Of a stretch of 64,000 bases of DNA, positions 24,061-36,700 are shown piece by piece. The notes beneath the pieces were generated by a model, which was not told the DNA's origin, searched no databases, and was given only the letters and a program-made list of their open reading frames with translations. This stretch comes from Citrus sinensis (taxonomy: Eukaryota; Streptophyta; Magnoliopsida; Sapindales; Rutaceae), in contig NC_068560.1 of the NCBI RefSeq assembly GCF_022201045.2, forward strand, positions 35,365,001 through 35,429,000. The letters are read 5' to 3'. Made by a program: the position numbers and the translations under genes. The stretch's first letter is position 1. Each line of letters starts with the position of its first letter.

Positions 24061-24440
24061 TAAAGAGCTGTTTCTGTGACTAATGTATGGGAAGGAAGTG
24101 AGTTGTTTAGAAAAGAAACTGAAAAAATCTGCTCCAATAAAATATGTCCCAAGTAGTTTAAAACAGGGGATCATTTTACCTTGTTTCACTCAATAAATAA
24201 ATTTCACACAGCCATCCCTACTTTTGCCTAAAGTTAATGGCAAAAGTATTAACATTAAAAGTTTAGAACTAGGAATAACAGCAGAAACATTTGATTGAAT
24301 TAATAATATAAATAAAAAAACGTTCGAGTGAGGTGACCTGTAACCTAACACAGATTATATTTGCATAAAATAGAAAGATGACTATCACATGTCTCTTTGT
24401 TCACCTTAGACATACCCAAAAAAAAAAAAAAAGAGTGTGG
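24061..24440. other. Spacer between NPF pseudogenes 2 and 3
   Basis: AT-rich, with an A-run near 24419-24432. No element recognised. Confidence 0.4.
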
Positions 24441-24449
24441 CACGGCTCA

Positions 24450-26940
24450 GCTGAGTATCTGCTTACTTTATTAATGGTGTGGAAATGGCGGGGAGGTTCG
24501 CTTTTTAAGGAATTTCATCGACACTTTTAACGTATCTGAATGGAGCTCCTCTGCAGCTGTGAACATAAACACGTGGTCAGGCACGACTCAGTTGCGGCCA
24601 CTTTTAGGGGCATTTGTAGCCCCTTTTTTTCTCGGTCGTTGCTGGACTATTGTTATGGCTTCTCGTATTTACTTGCTGATAAATTTCTTTCCCGGTTCTC
24701 TCAACTGCCTGGAGGGTTTTGCTTCATTTTTATTTCAGATATTTGTTAATTATTATGATTTGCATATCATATTCTTTAATGTCTATCCTCTATCTGAATT
24801 TCAGGCAAAATGGATAAGTTCATCATCCTTGACTTATTATTTGATTGTAATTCAGGGACTAAGCTTGTTAACTTTATCGGCTTTGTTACCTTCGATTAGC
24901 ACAAATAATTTTGTATCATGTTCTCTTAATCAATTCCAGGTAATCTTATTCTTTTTCTCGCTATATCCAGGGGGCCTTGGAGGGTGGGCATAGACCATGT
25001 GTCACAGGTTTTTTGTGCAGATCAGTTTGATGGAGAACACCAAGAAGAATGCAAACTGAAAATTTCATTCTTCAATTGGAGGTATTTTCTAATGTGTTTC
25101 GCCTCCATATTTACAACTTTCATTATAAGCTACATTCACACAATCTTAATTCTTTTCTTGCTTGGAACTAAATCTTATCGATATACTCTGGAAAGGGATG
25201 GCAAACGCCTTTCCGAGAATTGGTAAGGTATTTGTTGCTGATATTATAAGCTGGAGAATCACTACGCCTCCTTCCATTGCTGTTGAAGAGGAAGCTGGTA
25301 GAAACTTGTCAGACCAAACTTTTGACCAATTCAAGCAAGTTTAAACATCTTTTAATATTTTGATATATGTTAAAATTCACAAGTGCCTACATAGCTAGTC
25401 TTTCCCTTCTTCAAGCAGAACAAAGGATGCATTTCTTCAGGTAAAAGCTCGTTATCATTAGAATATTTTGGTTAAAAAATAAAAATATTATTTAACTAAT
25501 CTAAGATACGGAATCTCCACTGGAAGGTTCCTGAACAGAGCCTTGCTTGTAGCAGATGGTTAAGAGGAATATGCCAAGGCGTGCAGTGCAAGTGAAGTTG
25601 AGGAAGCAAAGGCAATTGTTAGGCTTGTTCCAAAATGGACAACCTTGGTGTATGCCATTGTGTTTGCACTGCCTCCAACTTTGTTTACCAAGCAAGGAGC
25701 TACTATGGACCGATATGTCACACAAAGTTTTGACATACCCGCAGATTCTCTTCAATCATTTGTTGGCCTTGCCATTGCTCTTGTCGTTCCCATCTATGAC
25801 CGATTTCCGTGCTTATAGCAAGATCTTTCACCAGTAAACCTTCTGGCATTATGACGCTTCAGAGAATCGGAAGTGGGGTGTTTTTATCTGTTGTAGTCAT
25901 GGTCATTACAGCTTTAGTTGAAGATGAAAAGGCTCAAAACTGCTGAAGAATATGGACTTGTTGATAAAGCCGAATGTGACAATTCTTTCCAGTGAGTATA
26001 GATTGGTTGATTCCTTGATATGTCTTGTTTTGTGTTTCTGAAGCATTCACCATGGTTGGTCTGCAAGAATTTTTCTATGATCATGTTCCCACCGAAATTA
26101 GAAGTCTTGGACTTTCACTCTACCTCAGTACACTTGGTGTTGGAAGCATTCTGAGCAGCTTTATCATATCTGCCGTTGAGAAAGCAACCGGTGGAGATGG
26201 CCGTGATAGCTGGTTTGCTAATACTCTGAACAAGGGGCATCTTGATATTTTTTAGAAAACATTTACTAAACAGGAATCTCAATGGTAATCGTAATGAGAA
26301 ATAGTAATTAAAATAAATTATTTATTTTAACTATAAAATTTAGAATCAAAATGAGTTATATTATTATTGATGTGTTTGTTTTATCTATCAATTAGAATTG
26401 AAATCAGGATTAGTTATATTGTTATAAATTACTAAAAAATTCTTAATTAACTATTATTATTATTAACATTAATATATTAATTAATTATGATACTTTTTAT
26501 CATTGATATACTACTACTATTAATAATAATAATTCATTTTAATAATAACAATAATAATAATCAAAATCATCATCATCATAAACAATGACAACAACAAATC
26601 GGAATTGGACCAGCTACTGCTATTGGATCGCGATTGCTGCTCGAAAATGGCCAAATGGAGATGGCAGCGATGGTTTGGCAACTGTTGGATCACAATGCAT
26701 TTGGTTGCGATTTGCTTTTCTTGAAAAAAAAAAAAATAAAAATCATGGAAGACATTTTTGGAATATCAAAATATTAAAGGAGGCAGAATCGTTTTTCCTG
26801 GGGACCATTTCCCAAACCCTATTTTTATGTGTGCCCCATCAATTTAATTCCGATTTCAGAAAGTAAGGGCATCATCATTATTGGCTTCTTGCTGATAGCG
26901 TTTTAGGGTTATTTGCTTAAATTTTACAAAACATACATTT
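24450..26940 (+). pseudogene. NPF transporter pseudogene 3
   Basis: Covers most of an NPF gene except the N-terminus. Exon 1 remnant (about 24450-24680) reads NGVEMAGRFAF, a stop, then INTWSGTTQLRPLLGAFVAP. Its donor is AT where pseudogene 1 has GT. Exon 2 is 24856-24939 after a normal CAG acceptor. Exon 3 (about 24972-25320) shows GGLGGWA with a shifted frame, ADQFDGEHQEECKLK and EEEAGRNLSDQ. Exon 4 (about 25527-26255) includes EEYAKACS-like, FTKQGATMDRYVTQSFDIPA, GLQEFFYDHVPTEIRS and WFANTLNKGHLD. The terminal codons resume at 26875-26940 after an insertion. There are several frameshifts. The copy is closer to intact than pseudogene 2. Confidence 0.8.
26256..26872. mobile_element. Insertion of unknown type in NPF pseudogene 3
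   Basis: Splits the last NPF exon. The gene reads GGGCATCTTGATATT before it, and after it GGGCATCATCATTATTGGC, a short diverged duplication. The insert is AT-rich with ATA/ATC microsatellites (26517-26580) and an A-run near 26728. I cannot match its ends confidently as inverted repeats. The ORF at 26585-26866 does not resemble any protein I know. Confidence 0.45.
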
Positions 26941-28148
26941 TAATGGGGCAACATATGGAATTTGAGTTGTTTAATGAAAAAACTTTACTTTAAATTCAAG
27001 ATGTATGGATGTTAAAGTTCGTATATTTTAACTTCTTATATTTTTTAAAATATATTAAAACATGTTCGTTGTTAAATTATTGACACTTCTTTCATTATTT
27101 TTTATTTTTTATTTTTATTTTTTTACAATATTATCTTCTTAAAATAATATTTATTTTTTTGACATTAATAAAAAAAAGTTAAATTTTCTAAAAATAAAAT
27201 AGAAAAAATAATATTATTAATTTTTATGCAAACTCACGTATGTTTAAAAAATTAATATTATAAAAAAATTAAATTATTAATTTTTAAAAAATTAATATAT
27301 TAACTCCTATTCTACAAAAATTAACATATATATTTTATTTTATTTTTAAATTATATTAATGTGCTTAAAAAATTATTGTAAATTTTTTCCTAAATTTAAA
27401 ATTTATCAATATTTGTTTTCTTTTTGAAAACTTCCTCCACCTTAGTTGCGGCGGAAAAAATATACATATACATATATAAAGTAAAGAAGAAAAGTGAAAG
27501 TACAAGACCACTCCTCGCCTCACCTCCACCCAACTTACCTTTTATAATTTTTATCGCTTCGCTCCCTGTGGCCTATGATGATGTCGTCAACAATTATCTA
27601 TATACATTTTATGGACGGGTGCTGCTCCCCTTAAACAGTTTAAAACTTTTTCTAGAAAAAATTACCAAATTTTAGACTTCAAAGATACTGATAAATAAAA
27701 GAACAGAAACCTCGTAAAAAACTAGCTAACAACTTTTTAATTACCTCTCGTCTCAAAATCACAAAACCTCACATCACGCGCGGGGTCCTGTCTTCCCTAC
27801 TCCATTACCGTTTGATGTATCGATGGACTGTCATAAAAAAATCAATCACCGATACTTTTGACTTATCTGTAGCCCGTTTGGCGTAAGAGTAAGGTACACA
27901 TACACCTTAGATATAAATGGATTGAAAGTGAAATGATAAAAAGAACCGTCTGGCTGGTCTTGTTTCCACTTACCAGAGAAAGATAGAGTATAAAATAAAT
28001 TATAAAAAAAAAAAAAATAGAGGTAGAGGTAGAGGGTTCATTTCATTTCATATTCATTTGTTTATTCTCTATCTAAATTTCAAAAAAAAAAAAATTAGAG
28101 AAAAGGAAGTGTAAACTAAAAGCTAGCAAATCAGTGGCGATAAAACAG
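26941..28148 (+). promoter_or_regulatory. Upstream region and 5' UTR of the bHLH gene
   Basis: Very AT-rich from 27000 to 27420. From about 28010 to 28130 there are GGTAGA repeats, a pyrimidine-rich stretch and an A-run typical of a 5' leader. There is no ATG in frame between 28100 and the start at 28149. No element was identified, and the transcription start cannot be placed. Confidence 0.4.
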
Positions 28149-31100
28149 ATGCAACCGACAGCTGGTGGTAGCAGTAGCTCAAGCGGCGGAGGTGGAGGTG
28201 GAGTTGGCGGTCGTGGAGAACTGAGCCGAGGAGGACTCGCTCGGCTCCGGTCAGCTCCAGCTTCGTGGATAGATGCACTTTTAGAAGAAGAATTAGAGGA
28301 CCCATTGAAGCCAAACCAGTGCCTGACTCAGCTACTTAGTAGCGGCGATCCTGTTAGTGTTACTGCTGGGCTGAGCTTGAGTCAGAGTCAGCTGGACCAA
28401 GTTGGTTTCCAGCGGCAGAACAGCTCCCCTGCCGATTTATTTGATGGGTACTTTTCAAACTATGCAACTCCATCGAGTTACGATTATGTCGATGTTTCTC
28501 CTAATTCCAATAAGAGAGCTAGGGAAGACAACAATACACAATTTCCATCTCCAACTGCAAAACTGAACTTTCACTCTCACTTGGTAAATAAGTATTTTAT
28601 TATTATTTTTTAATATAGTAATGCACTCTTCTTATTATTGGTTTGCATTGCAGCCTTTTTATGTTACATTTTCTACTTGCTTTGTGTTTCTGTTGTTTTT
28701 CAAGTCTATAAAATGGCAAAAGTTATACATAACTATGTATCGGCGTTTTTACTTGTTTCAATTATAGATAAGTTGTGGCTGCTAGTTGAAATTATATATG
28801 TTCTAAGGTTCGAATTCTCCTCACATCAGGGTGGTAAACGGATTGGTTTATGAAATATGAAAATAAAATGACTTTTTTTTTTTTAAATGGTTGGTGAATG
28901 TGTCTATTTATTTTCCTTTCCCTTTTTCTTCTTCTAAAAATTTTTTTATCTTTTGTTTGATTAAGTCCAGAATTCACAGCAAAAGGGCTATGAAGTTAGT
29001 CATCTTTTTTCAGGGAAAAAATATTTTAGTTATTTGGTCATTTTTGTTTTTTGTCCATGGTAGAAAGTGGAGCAAAGTGGACAGGTACCTGGTGGTGTTT
29101 CAAATTTGGTAGATATGGATATGGAGAAACTGTTGGAGGATTCAGTGCCTTGTAGGGTTCGTGCAAAGCGTGGTTGTGCCACTCATCCTCGAAGTATTGC
29201 TGAGAGGGTAAGAAAACTTCATAAGCTCAGCTGAATAAGCAATAAAAGTATTTTTAGTATTGTTCTGAGCTTTTCATCGTCTTGGTTAGGTTCGTAGGAC
29301 GCGGATCAGTGACCGTATTAGGAAGCTTCAGGATCTTGTGCCGAACATGGACAAGGTAAGATTAGTTATTTCTTCATTCCAAACCAATGAAACATGGGAC
29401 TGTTTTCTTGTATCCTCAGTTACAATTTAACTTTCTTATAACAAAAGTAAAAATATTGCGGATTAGAATATGCCCTGGGCACAATTTGGAATGCTATAGT
29501 TTCCTAACATTTTTAATCATCGGTTCCATGCCTGACTTTGATACCAATTTGTCATCAGCCCTAGTAATAGAACTAGGCTCTGGCCGCTTGGATGGCTCTT
29601 TGAATATGCCTATGGTGTTTATGTCGAATGCCGTAAAATGTTTTAGTCATGTAAAATAGAGGAATTTTCGTGGTCGTTTAAAAGCCATGGAGTGTTTTTC
29701 TTGTATTCTTAGTTTCAATTTAACTTTCTTGTAACTGTTGTCAAACAAAAAATGTGACTTTCTCATAAAAGAAATTAAAAAAAATAATAATATTGTAGTT
29801 TACAATATGTTCGGGGTGTGGTGTTAAATGCCATAATCTCTAAACATTCCTATCTTTGCCAGCCATAGTAATGGGCACTTGGATGGGTCTTAGAATATGC
29901 TTGGGTATTATGTCAAATATCGTAAAAGGTTTTATTCTCCAACTTTCATATTTGGGGGTCCAGCCAAGTGGTTTCCCAGCAGTTTTATTTGGGTAACCAC
30001 CCAAGTTCAAATCGTAGGGCAGGTAGGTTAAAAACTTGATTTGGGCTACCCCCCCCCCCCCCCCCCCTCTTTTGTGAGATATGAGGGAGAGGGGGAGAGA
30101 GAGAGAGAGAAGGAAACCGTACTAGTTCTATACTAATTAGTTACCGGCACCGATGTTGTGGTCGGACACTTTATTAAGATTAAGCCATCTTTTCAATTTG
30201 AGTTTCCAAAGTCGTCTTCAATTTGGGAAATTTCCCTGCATATATGAATTTCAGTTTTCAAAGATGTAGGTTTGCGCCGGGAGGAAATTGAAATCAAATT
30301 AGACAAAGAATAGTCAGATTACTTTGAGAGAAACCACAATCTCTAAAGAATGTTAAGTTTTACATAATGAAAAGACATTTCTTATTGATGCAAATCCTTG
30401 CTTATACAGATAAACATGCGGCATATAACAAGAAATGTGAACTAAACTCCTTGGAGATGTAGATGAACTTCTAAAATAATTCACTGGTTCATATTTATCT
30501 TGAAATCTTGATTTATTAGATAAGTTGAACAACATAATGTAATCTATAGTAGTTTGAGTTCTTTTTGCTTGGCAGAATTGTCAATGTTATTTTCTAATGG
30601 GAGAGATCTGGTTACTCATTGTAATCTTATTGTATCATTTAATAAAATTATTATTTTTCTCTTTTATACACACATTTTGATAATTCTCAAGGCCAGTCTC
30701 CCTTATATTTAGATCATTTGCCCCTGAGATTTAGGCCATTGGATATCATAGCCGTATTCTTTCGGAAAATAAAATGTATCAATTTTTTCTTTTGTAAATT
30801 TTATTACCAAAAGTTGGCATCGAAGATTCAGAAATCATGATGTGAAATACTGTGGGTTTCCATAGGAGGAGAATTCCACCGAGTAACACCATCAGGAGAG
30901 TCCCGTAATTACTGTATAACTTGCTTCCAGGTTGCTTGAGCACATAAACACCATGTAATTGGGTAGACAATTAATAGTTCTAAGCTGTCTGGTAGCACGA
31001 AACAGAGTGATCAGTAATGATACAAGAGCAGAGGTTGAATCACTCTAGCCAAATATGGTTCTTACCATTCTTGTAAGCAAAATTATTCTTATGAAAAGAG

Positions 31101-31766
31101 AAACCGTAACCAAATAAAGATACAAAAAAACATACCAAGAAACCCTGGGAAATCTCTAAACATACTACCGTCTGAGTCATTTATACAATAACAGTTTGTT
31201 ATAATGGATTTGGTAAAAATTCCATCATCAATGTGGAGCTTTGTGTGTGATGTTTCATCTTGAAATCCTGAAACAAGAGAATGACCCAAATATTTTTTTT
31301 TATATTGTTTTGTAGGCAAACTTTGGGAAAAGTTTCTATATCTCTGAGCATTGAGCTCACAAGATTTGAGTGCACAATTTTCTAACATGACTTTAACATC
31401 TTTGTATTTGCCAGCAAACAAACACCGCTGATATGTTAGAGGAGGCAGTAGAATATGTCAAGTTTCTTCAAAAGCAAATTGAGGTACTTCATTTTCTTGA
31501 AAACTCTCCATTTGGTGGCTCAGAGACCGGTATAGAATTATAATTCTAGTCTTGCAATATTATTTTCATTCCAATAGTATAATTTCATACCCATTTTCTC
31601 CTTTAAATTGAACAATTTGATGCCAAAAGGCAACATATGATATGATTGGAATTAACATTTGATTCTAATGCGTCAAAAGGAATAATTTTGACATGTTGAA
31701 GATTTTGAGTTATGGCAGGAACTCACAGAGCATCAGAGGAGATGCAAATGCTCGGCAAAAGATTAA
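28149..31766 (+). CDS. bHLH transcription factor, FBH clade (bHLH80/bHLH81-like)
   Basis: Nuclear DNA-binding regulator. FBH proteins in Arabidopsis bind E-boxes and activate CONSTANS. Five exons, all joined in phase 0: 28149-28583, 29064-29207, 29290-29355, 31415-31483 and 31719-31766, giving 253 aa. The N-terminus is MQPTAGG with a Ser/Gly-rich stretch, then LARLRSAPASWIDALLEEE and the RQNSSPADL block typical of the clade. The bHLH lies at about residues 177-230. Its basic region RAKRGCATHPRSIAERVRR keeps the Glu and Arg that contact E-boxes, but has Arg where many factors have His. Helix-loop-helix residues are ISDRIRKLQDLVPNMDKQ and then TADMLEEAVEYVKFLQKQIE. It ends in a Cys-containing CKCSAKD tail. 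A GTG-started frame extends upstream, but 28149 is the first ATG. Intron 3 is long (2.06 kb) and holds a tandem repeat. Confidence 0.93.
29387..29940. repeat. Tandem duplication inside intron 3 of the bHLH gene
   Basis: Two units of about 270-300 bp start at about 29387 and 29684. Both contain a TTTTCTTGTAT-CTC/TTAGTT motif, CAATTTAACTTTCTT, AATATTG, CATTTTTAATC/CATTCCTATC, a CTTGGATGG block and a TATGTCAAAT/CGAATGCCGTAAAA-like end. They are diverged and the frame is not conserved. Confidence 0.65.
30049..30107. repeat. Poly-C tract followed by GA repeat (intron 3)
   Basis: A run of about 19 C is followed by CTCTTTTGTGAG and then a GA-rich microsatellite (30087-30107). Such tracts are prone to sequencing length error. 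Confidence 0.9.
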
Positions 31767-33756
31767 TCTGAGAAGTTACCAAATTTGTAACTATATATAC
31801 AAGGTTAAAGTCCATCATGGTTTGTTTGGCGATAATATCCTATGATTCCTACCCTCCAAGAGATCAGCCTCGCAACAACAGGTGGCACAATCTTTATCAC
31901 TAACTATTCCTCTATATTTGGAAGATTGCCAGTCATATGGAACTATAGCCATGGCGTTCATGATCAGGACTTTTTCATTTTGGCAAAGAACTGAACTTCA
32001 TGCTCTCTGAAGTTCAGTTGGTATGGCTGTAAAAGTGCTGTACACGATAATTTATTATCAGTCTCGTTAGCAAGCTTCTTTTTTATGAATTATTTTTTCA
32101 ATATCCCTATTGTGTATCCGGAAACCTGTATTTCATATATTTGTCCTTGCAAATCTTAAGACGTGAGTCTCCCACTATATCAATTAAGGCGTGACAGTTA
32201 TAACTTTAAAATTACAATATTAAAATATTTAGTAACTATTAATTGTTATAGTTTAAAAATTATTTTTTATTATATAAATAAAAAATTTATTATATCTTTA
32301 ATAATTTTATTAAAATTATTATTTAAAAATTATATTAATTAAATACTATAATTTTTTATTGTATAATTATAGTTTTTTTTCACAATAGTTTAATTTAAAA
32401 GTTATAGTACTTTAATACTAAAGAGGACTTAAATTTTCTATAAAAAACTAGAACACCTAGTCATCTCCAAGGCAGAGTTTCCTTTGTACAGAGATTTAGT
32501 AAATAAATAAATTAATTAATTTGTTCAAATACCCACGCAGATCGCGGTAAATACAAAAGCAGGGCATAATCAGTTTAATTATTCAGTTTCTTCTTTTAAA
32601 GGGTCAGAAACATTTGAAATTCAATCGATGCATCTATACTAGTAAAAATAACAATAGTATTTTTCACAACTAAAAGTGCGTAGAAAAATATTTATCAATA
32701 TTTATTAAGTTCAAATATAAGGTATTCATAATAGCAGTAAAATATAATGCCAATAATCTTTATATATTGAAGTTGGGTTCTTTTGACAAAAACTTTTGAT
32801 TAGAAAGGTCAGTTTGGGAATGTTGTGGCTTTTAAAATAATTACTGTTAGCTGTACTGAAAAAATAATCAACTATAAAAAAAATCAGTTAAATATTTGAC
32901 AAATTTTATTTTCAAAAGTGCTATGAGTTTTAAAAATAATTATGAACGTTTGATAAATTCTACTGTTGAAAGAAATCAAATAATTAAAATGTACATAATG
33001 TAGTATAAAATTTACTTATACATATAAAATCATGTACATATAATATTTTTAATCATGTAATATAATAATTTTTACTAAAAATAAAATTTATAATATATTG
33101 ATTTATTTTTTTTATTTTTTATCTTAAAACAATTGATAATAAAAATTTATAATATAATAAAATAAATTTAATAATAATTCAATAAATAAATTGATATTAA
33201 TTAATTTATATTGATGAATTATAATAAAAATTTATTAAAATATTAATTTTGTTTCCAATTTGAATAAGGATAATTTTTAATTTAAGTAATAATTTTAAAA
33301 ATATTTACATAATGATATTAAAAGATAAAATTGATTCTCAAAATCATAATCTAAAAGTTACTTCTTCCTTACTTTTCAAAATCAACTGTATAAGAAGCTG
33401 GTTTTAACAAAAGTGATTTCAATTTTATTTTTACCAAATACTAAAATTAATTTTTAAATTTTCAAAATTACTTTTAAACCTACCAAAAGTAATCCCAAAC
33501 AAGCCCCAAAACATTTATCACTTTTTAAACAAGGCTCGATAATCTAATACCTAAACCGATCACTCGATATGGTTTCATTGGTTTCGTCAAACAAACATGA
33601 TGGTTCCACCACATATAACTTTCAGAAGGTTAAGCATTCAGTGTCGAGAGAGCGATGTAGAGAACCATATTCTAAAAAAGAAAATGTTGATACAGGAAAC
33701 AAGAAATTGAGATCTCCATTGAAACACCTCAGGATTGTCGCAGAGCTGTCTTAGAC
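31767..33756. other. Convergent intergenic region between bHLH and scramblase genes
   Basis: Contains the 3' UTRs of both genes and AT-rich filler. At about 32811-33509 the ends form weak inverted repeats (left GGTCAGTTTGGGAATG, right complement GGGGCTTGTTTGGGATTAC), suggesting a Harbinger-like MITE, but I could not find a convincing target duplication. The plus-strand ORF at 33569-33754 overlaps the scramblase terminal exon region and is not credible. Confidence 0.4.
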
Positions 33757-36700
33757 CTATTCACCAACAGCTACAAATGGGATTCCCCTGAAAACAAAGT
33801 AATCAGTGTTCTGAATCAAAACTTGAAAAGCAGTAGTTAAGGCAAACAATTCAGCAAAACACAACTTGTGCCGGTGCAATACTTGTCCACTTGTATCCCA
33901 CACTCGTCATGTTCAACATTCCAAGCAACACTCAATTACAGATTTTAGAAGTCATGAGTACTCGCTGCTTACTAAAAGACAGAGTATAAAATAAAGATGT
34001 GATTATCCTCAAACACAAATAAAAAATACATGTTCCAGATATTGGAAATATCTATGTCCGGATTCTAAAATCATGGGGAAAAAACTATCACATGTAAAAT
34101 CGGAGCACGGCATCAAAATGAATATGTTAAAAAGAACAACCAAGCTTACCAGCCACCATGCCTTGAGAAATAATCATTATCCAGAGAGATAGCCAATGCA
34201 ACAGCCACAGCTCTCTCTGACAGGGTCAATGGTCGAGTAACTTCCAATTCTTGAATCTGCCCAGGATTAAAAAAAAAAGAACATTAATAATAAAAGAATG
34301 AGAAAAGAAGAGACTTCAATTTCGGTGCTATGCTTTACCACACTAGCAAGGCCAGTCTTGGAGCTGGAATCAGCACTCCCAAATCGAATCACATATTGCC
34401 CAGCATCAGTAAAGATCTGATTCCATTCAAAGCAAAGAAGTCATTGCATGCAGTGAATGCAATTAATTCTGTTCACCAGCAACATTTACTCTTTGCAACA
34501 ACTAAGGATTTTCATATGTTATTGCTAAACATATTGTAAAAATGAGCTTTAGATACATATGTATAACCCAGAAGGATGGAACAAGACTTGTCAAGTCAAA
34601 AGGTAGCCTAACATCAGTCTGCAGAAATAAGCCAGCAATATTTTTCATCCAATATCTCAAATAAATCGTATACTCTGAAGACCATTTAAAATATCATAGA
34701 TATGGAGTTCTAGCATTTGAAATTCTTTTCATCTCTTTAGCTGTTCCTTTATTCTGTTTTAAAATAATTTAGTTTTGATTGTGTTCTGTCTATTTAATTG
34801 TTGCCAATCTCGCATAGCAACAGGATAATTTAATAAGCTTGACAGATAAGAATCTAGTTTATGTCATGCAATTACTATAATAACAATGTTATTGTAAAAG
34901 CATACCTAATGCCATAAGTATTTCAAATAACATCTAAATAATTGCTTCCTCTTGAGTGCAGACATCCAACATTTAAATATACACATCCAGTCAAATAGTA
35001 GTATAGTAAGTAAAAATAGGGGTAAAAATATCGGGTTGTCAAAGTCGAACTGAATCACCAAATGATACAAGAAGCAAGATCACAATGGGGGGAAATTAAA
35101 CTCCAAAACCTTGTGTCCTAAAGGTTTATAAAAATTAAAAAATCATCATATACTAATCCAGAAATTCAAATAGAAAAGAAAAGAGGAGTTTTAGAATCAT
35201 TATCACATATGAAGGAGAGAACACATATGCTCACAAGTCAAAATGAAAGTTTGGAGCACAAAACTTCTTATTAGGAGTGGAGACAACCTCGAAACCAAAA
35301 CCCCTCCAATCACGGTCTATCTGAGCCAGCACTTCCCCATTTTCATCCTTCAAAGTAAACGTCCAATTCCAAAAGCCCGGATTTTCAACCACAGCAAACT
35401 GCTTATTCCTGCAGATGATATGATTTAAAGATTTAACCATAAAAATGAAGCATAAGGTAAATCATAATAATTAAAACATCAATCTCTCTATATACTTTTC
35501 AACAAATATTATTGAAAACTTAAAAAGTCCGAGCTTTTGAACCTAGTTTGAAACCAGGATGATTGCTGCCATTTTTCTTTATTTAACAAAGGCAATAAAA
35601 GGAAGCACACAAAACATACACATCTATGATCACAAACATAAGATCCTGATCTTTCCACTGATGGGTAGAGTAAGAAATGATTAAGAATTTTAATATACAA
35701 TGTAGATAAGAAATGATAAAAAAATATTTTATACAATGCAAATAAAAAATGGGCTAGTGTCAAAGTCAGTGTCTAATATTTGATACCATAAAGAATAGCA
35801 TTTGGTCAAATCAAAGTTCCTTAAGTCTTCTGAAAAAGCTAATAGATCAGCATAATATATATTTATGGTAACTGGCATAAAACTGTTAAAATTATACCAG
35901 TACTTTCACTTTACCTGAATTCAGTTAAAACTCAATAGTACACCAATTCAAGTTAGCAGTAACTTGTTCTGACATCAAAATTCAGTCAACAGTTTCCTAA
36001 TTCAAGTTAAGAGCCCGATCAAAAGTTCCAAGTATAAAAAATTGGCACTATAAAGGTCCACCTAGTACCTTGCATCTCCACTTTAACACAATTGCTTTAT
36101 AGATCCTTTCTAAACATCTTAGTTCAACCTACTGACTTTCAAATACACATAATTAATATAAATAAGATTGAGAAAATAGCAGGCTGAATTAAAGTTACCC
36201 CAGATACAAATCATAAACCCTCCTCCAAAGATGCCATCTTCTGTGAACCACGCCAACTTCCTAGAGGAAGAGATACTGGAAATTATCAAAAACCAAAAAT
36301 GCTGTATGCATGCTTGCAATTGCTTAAAGCATAGCAATTACTAAGAAGATGTTAAATTCACATACCTTACCATTAATTTCTGCATAAATTGAGCTAGTTA
36401 TCCACCAGAAAGGCCTACGAACCTGGATGTGGTAAAATAAAGCCTTAAAGCTGAAAGAGCAATTTGCCAACCACTAAGCACCAAGCAAATTCATCTGCTA
36501 ACATAAAAAGAAATTTGTACAAAGTCCTTACCCTGAAAAGCTCATTACCCATGCCATCAGTTATGTAAGCAACAAAAGGGCGCCTAAGGCGAAGCAACTG
36601 CAAAATATTGGACCAGGTTTAGATCCATATATTAAAGTGAATCCCTTATAAGTGGTCGACCGGCACTTCAATACACTTATGCATCCTTTCGACTTAATCT

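Noticed and set aside
26585-26866. 93-codon ORF in the NPF pseudogene 3 insertion
   Set aside because: No recognisable domain, includes an A-run-coded Lys stretch, and lies in inserted DNA.
33569-33754. Plus-strand ORF next to the scramblase stop
   Set aside because: It is only 61 codons and next to the antisense terminal exon, with no similarity I know.
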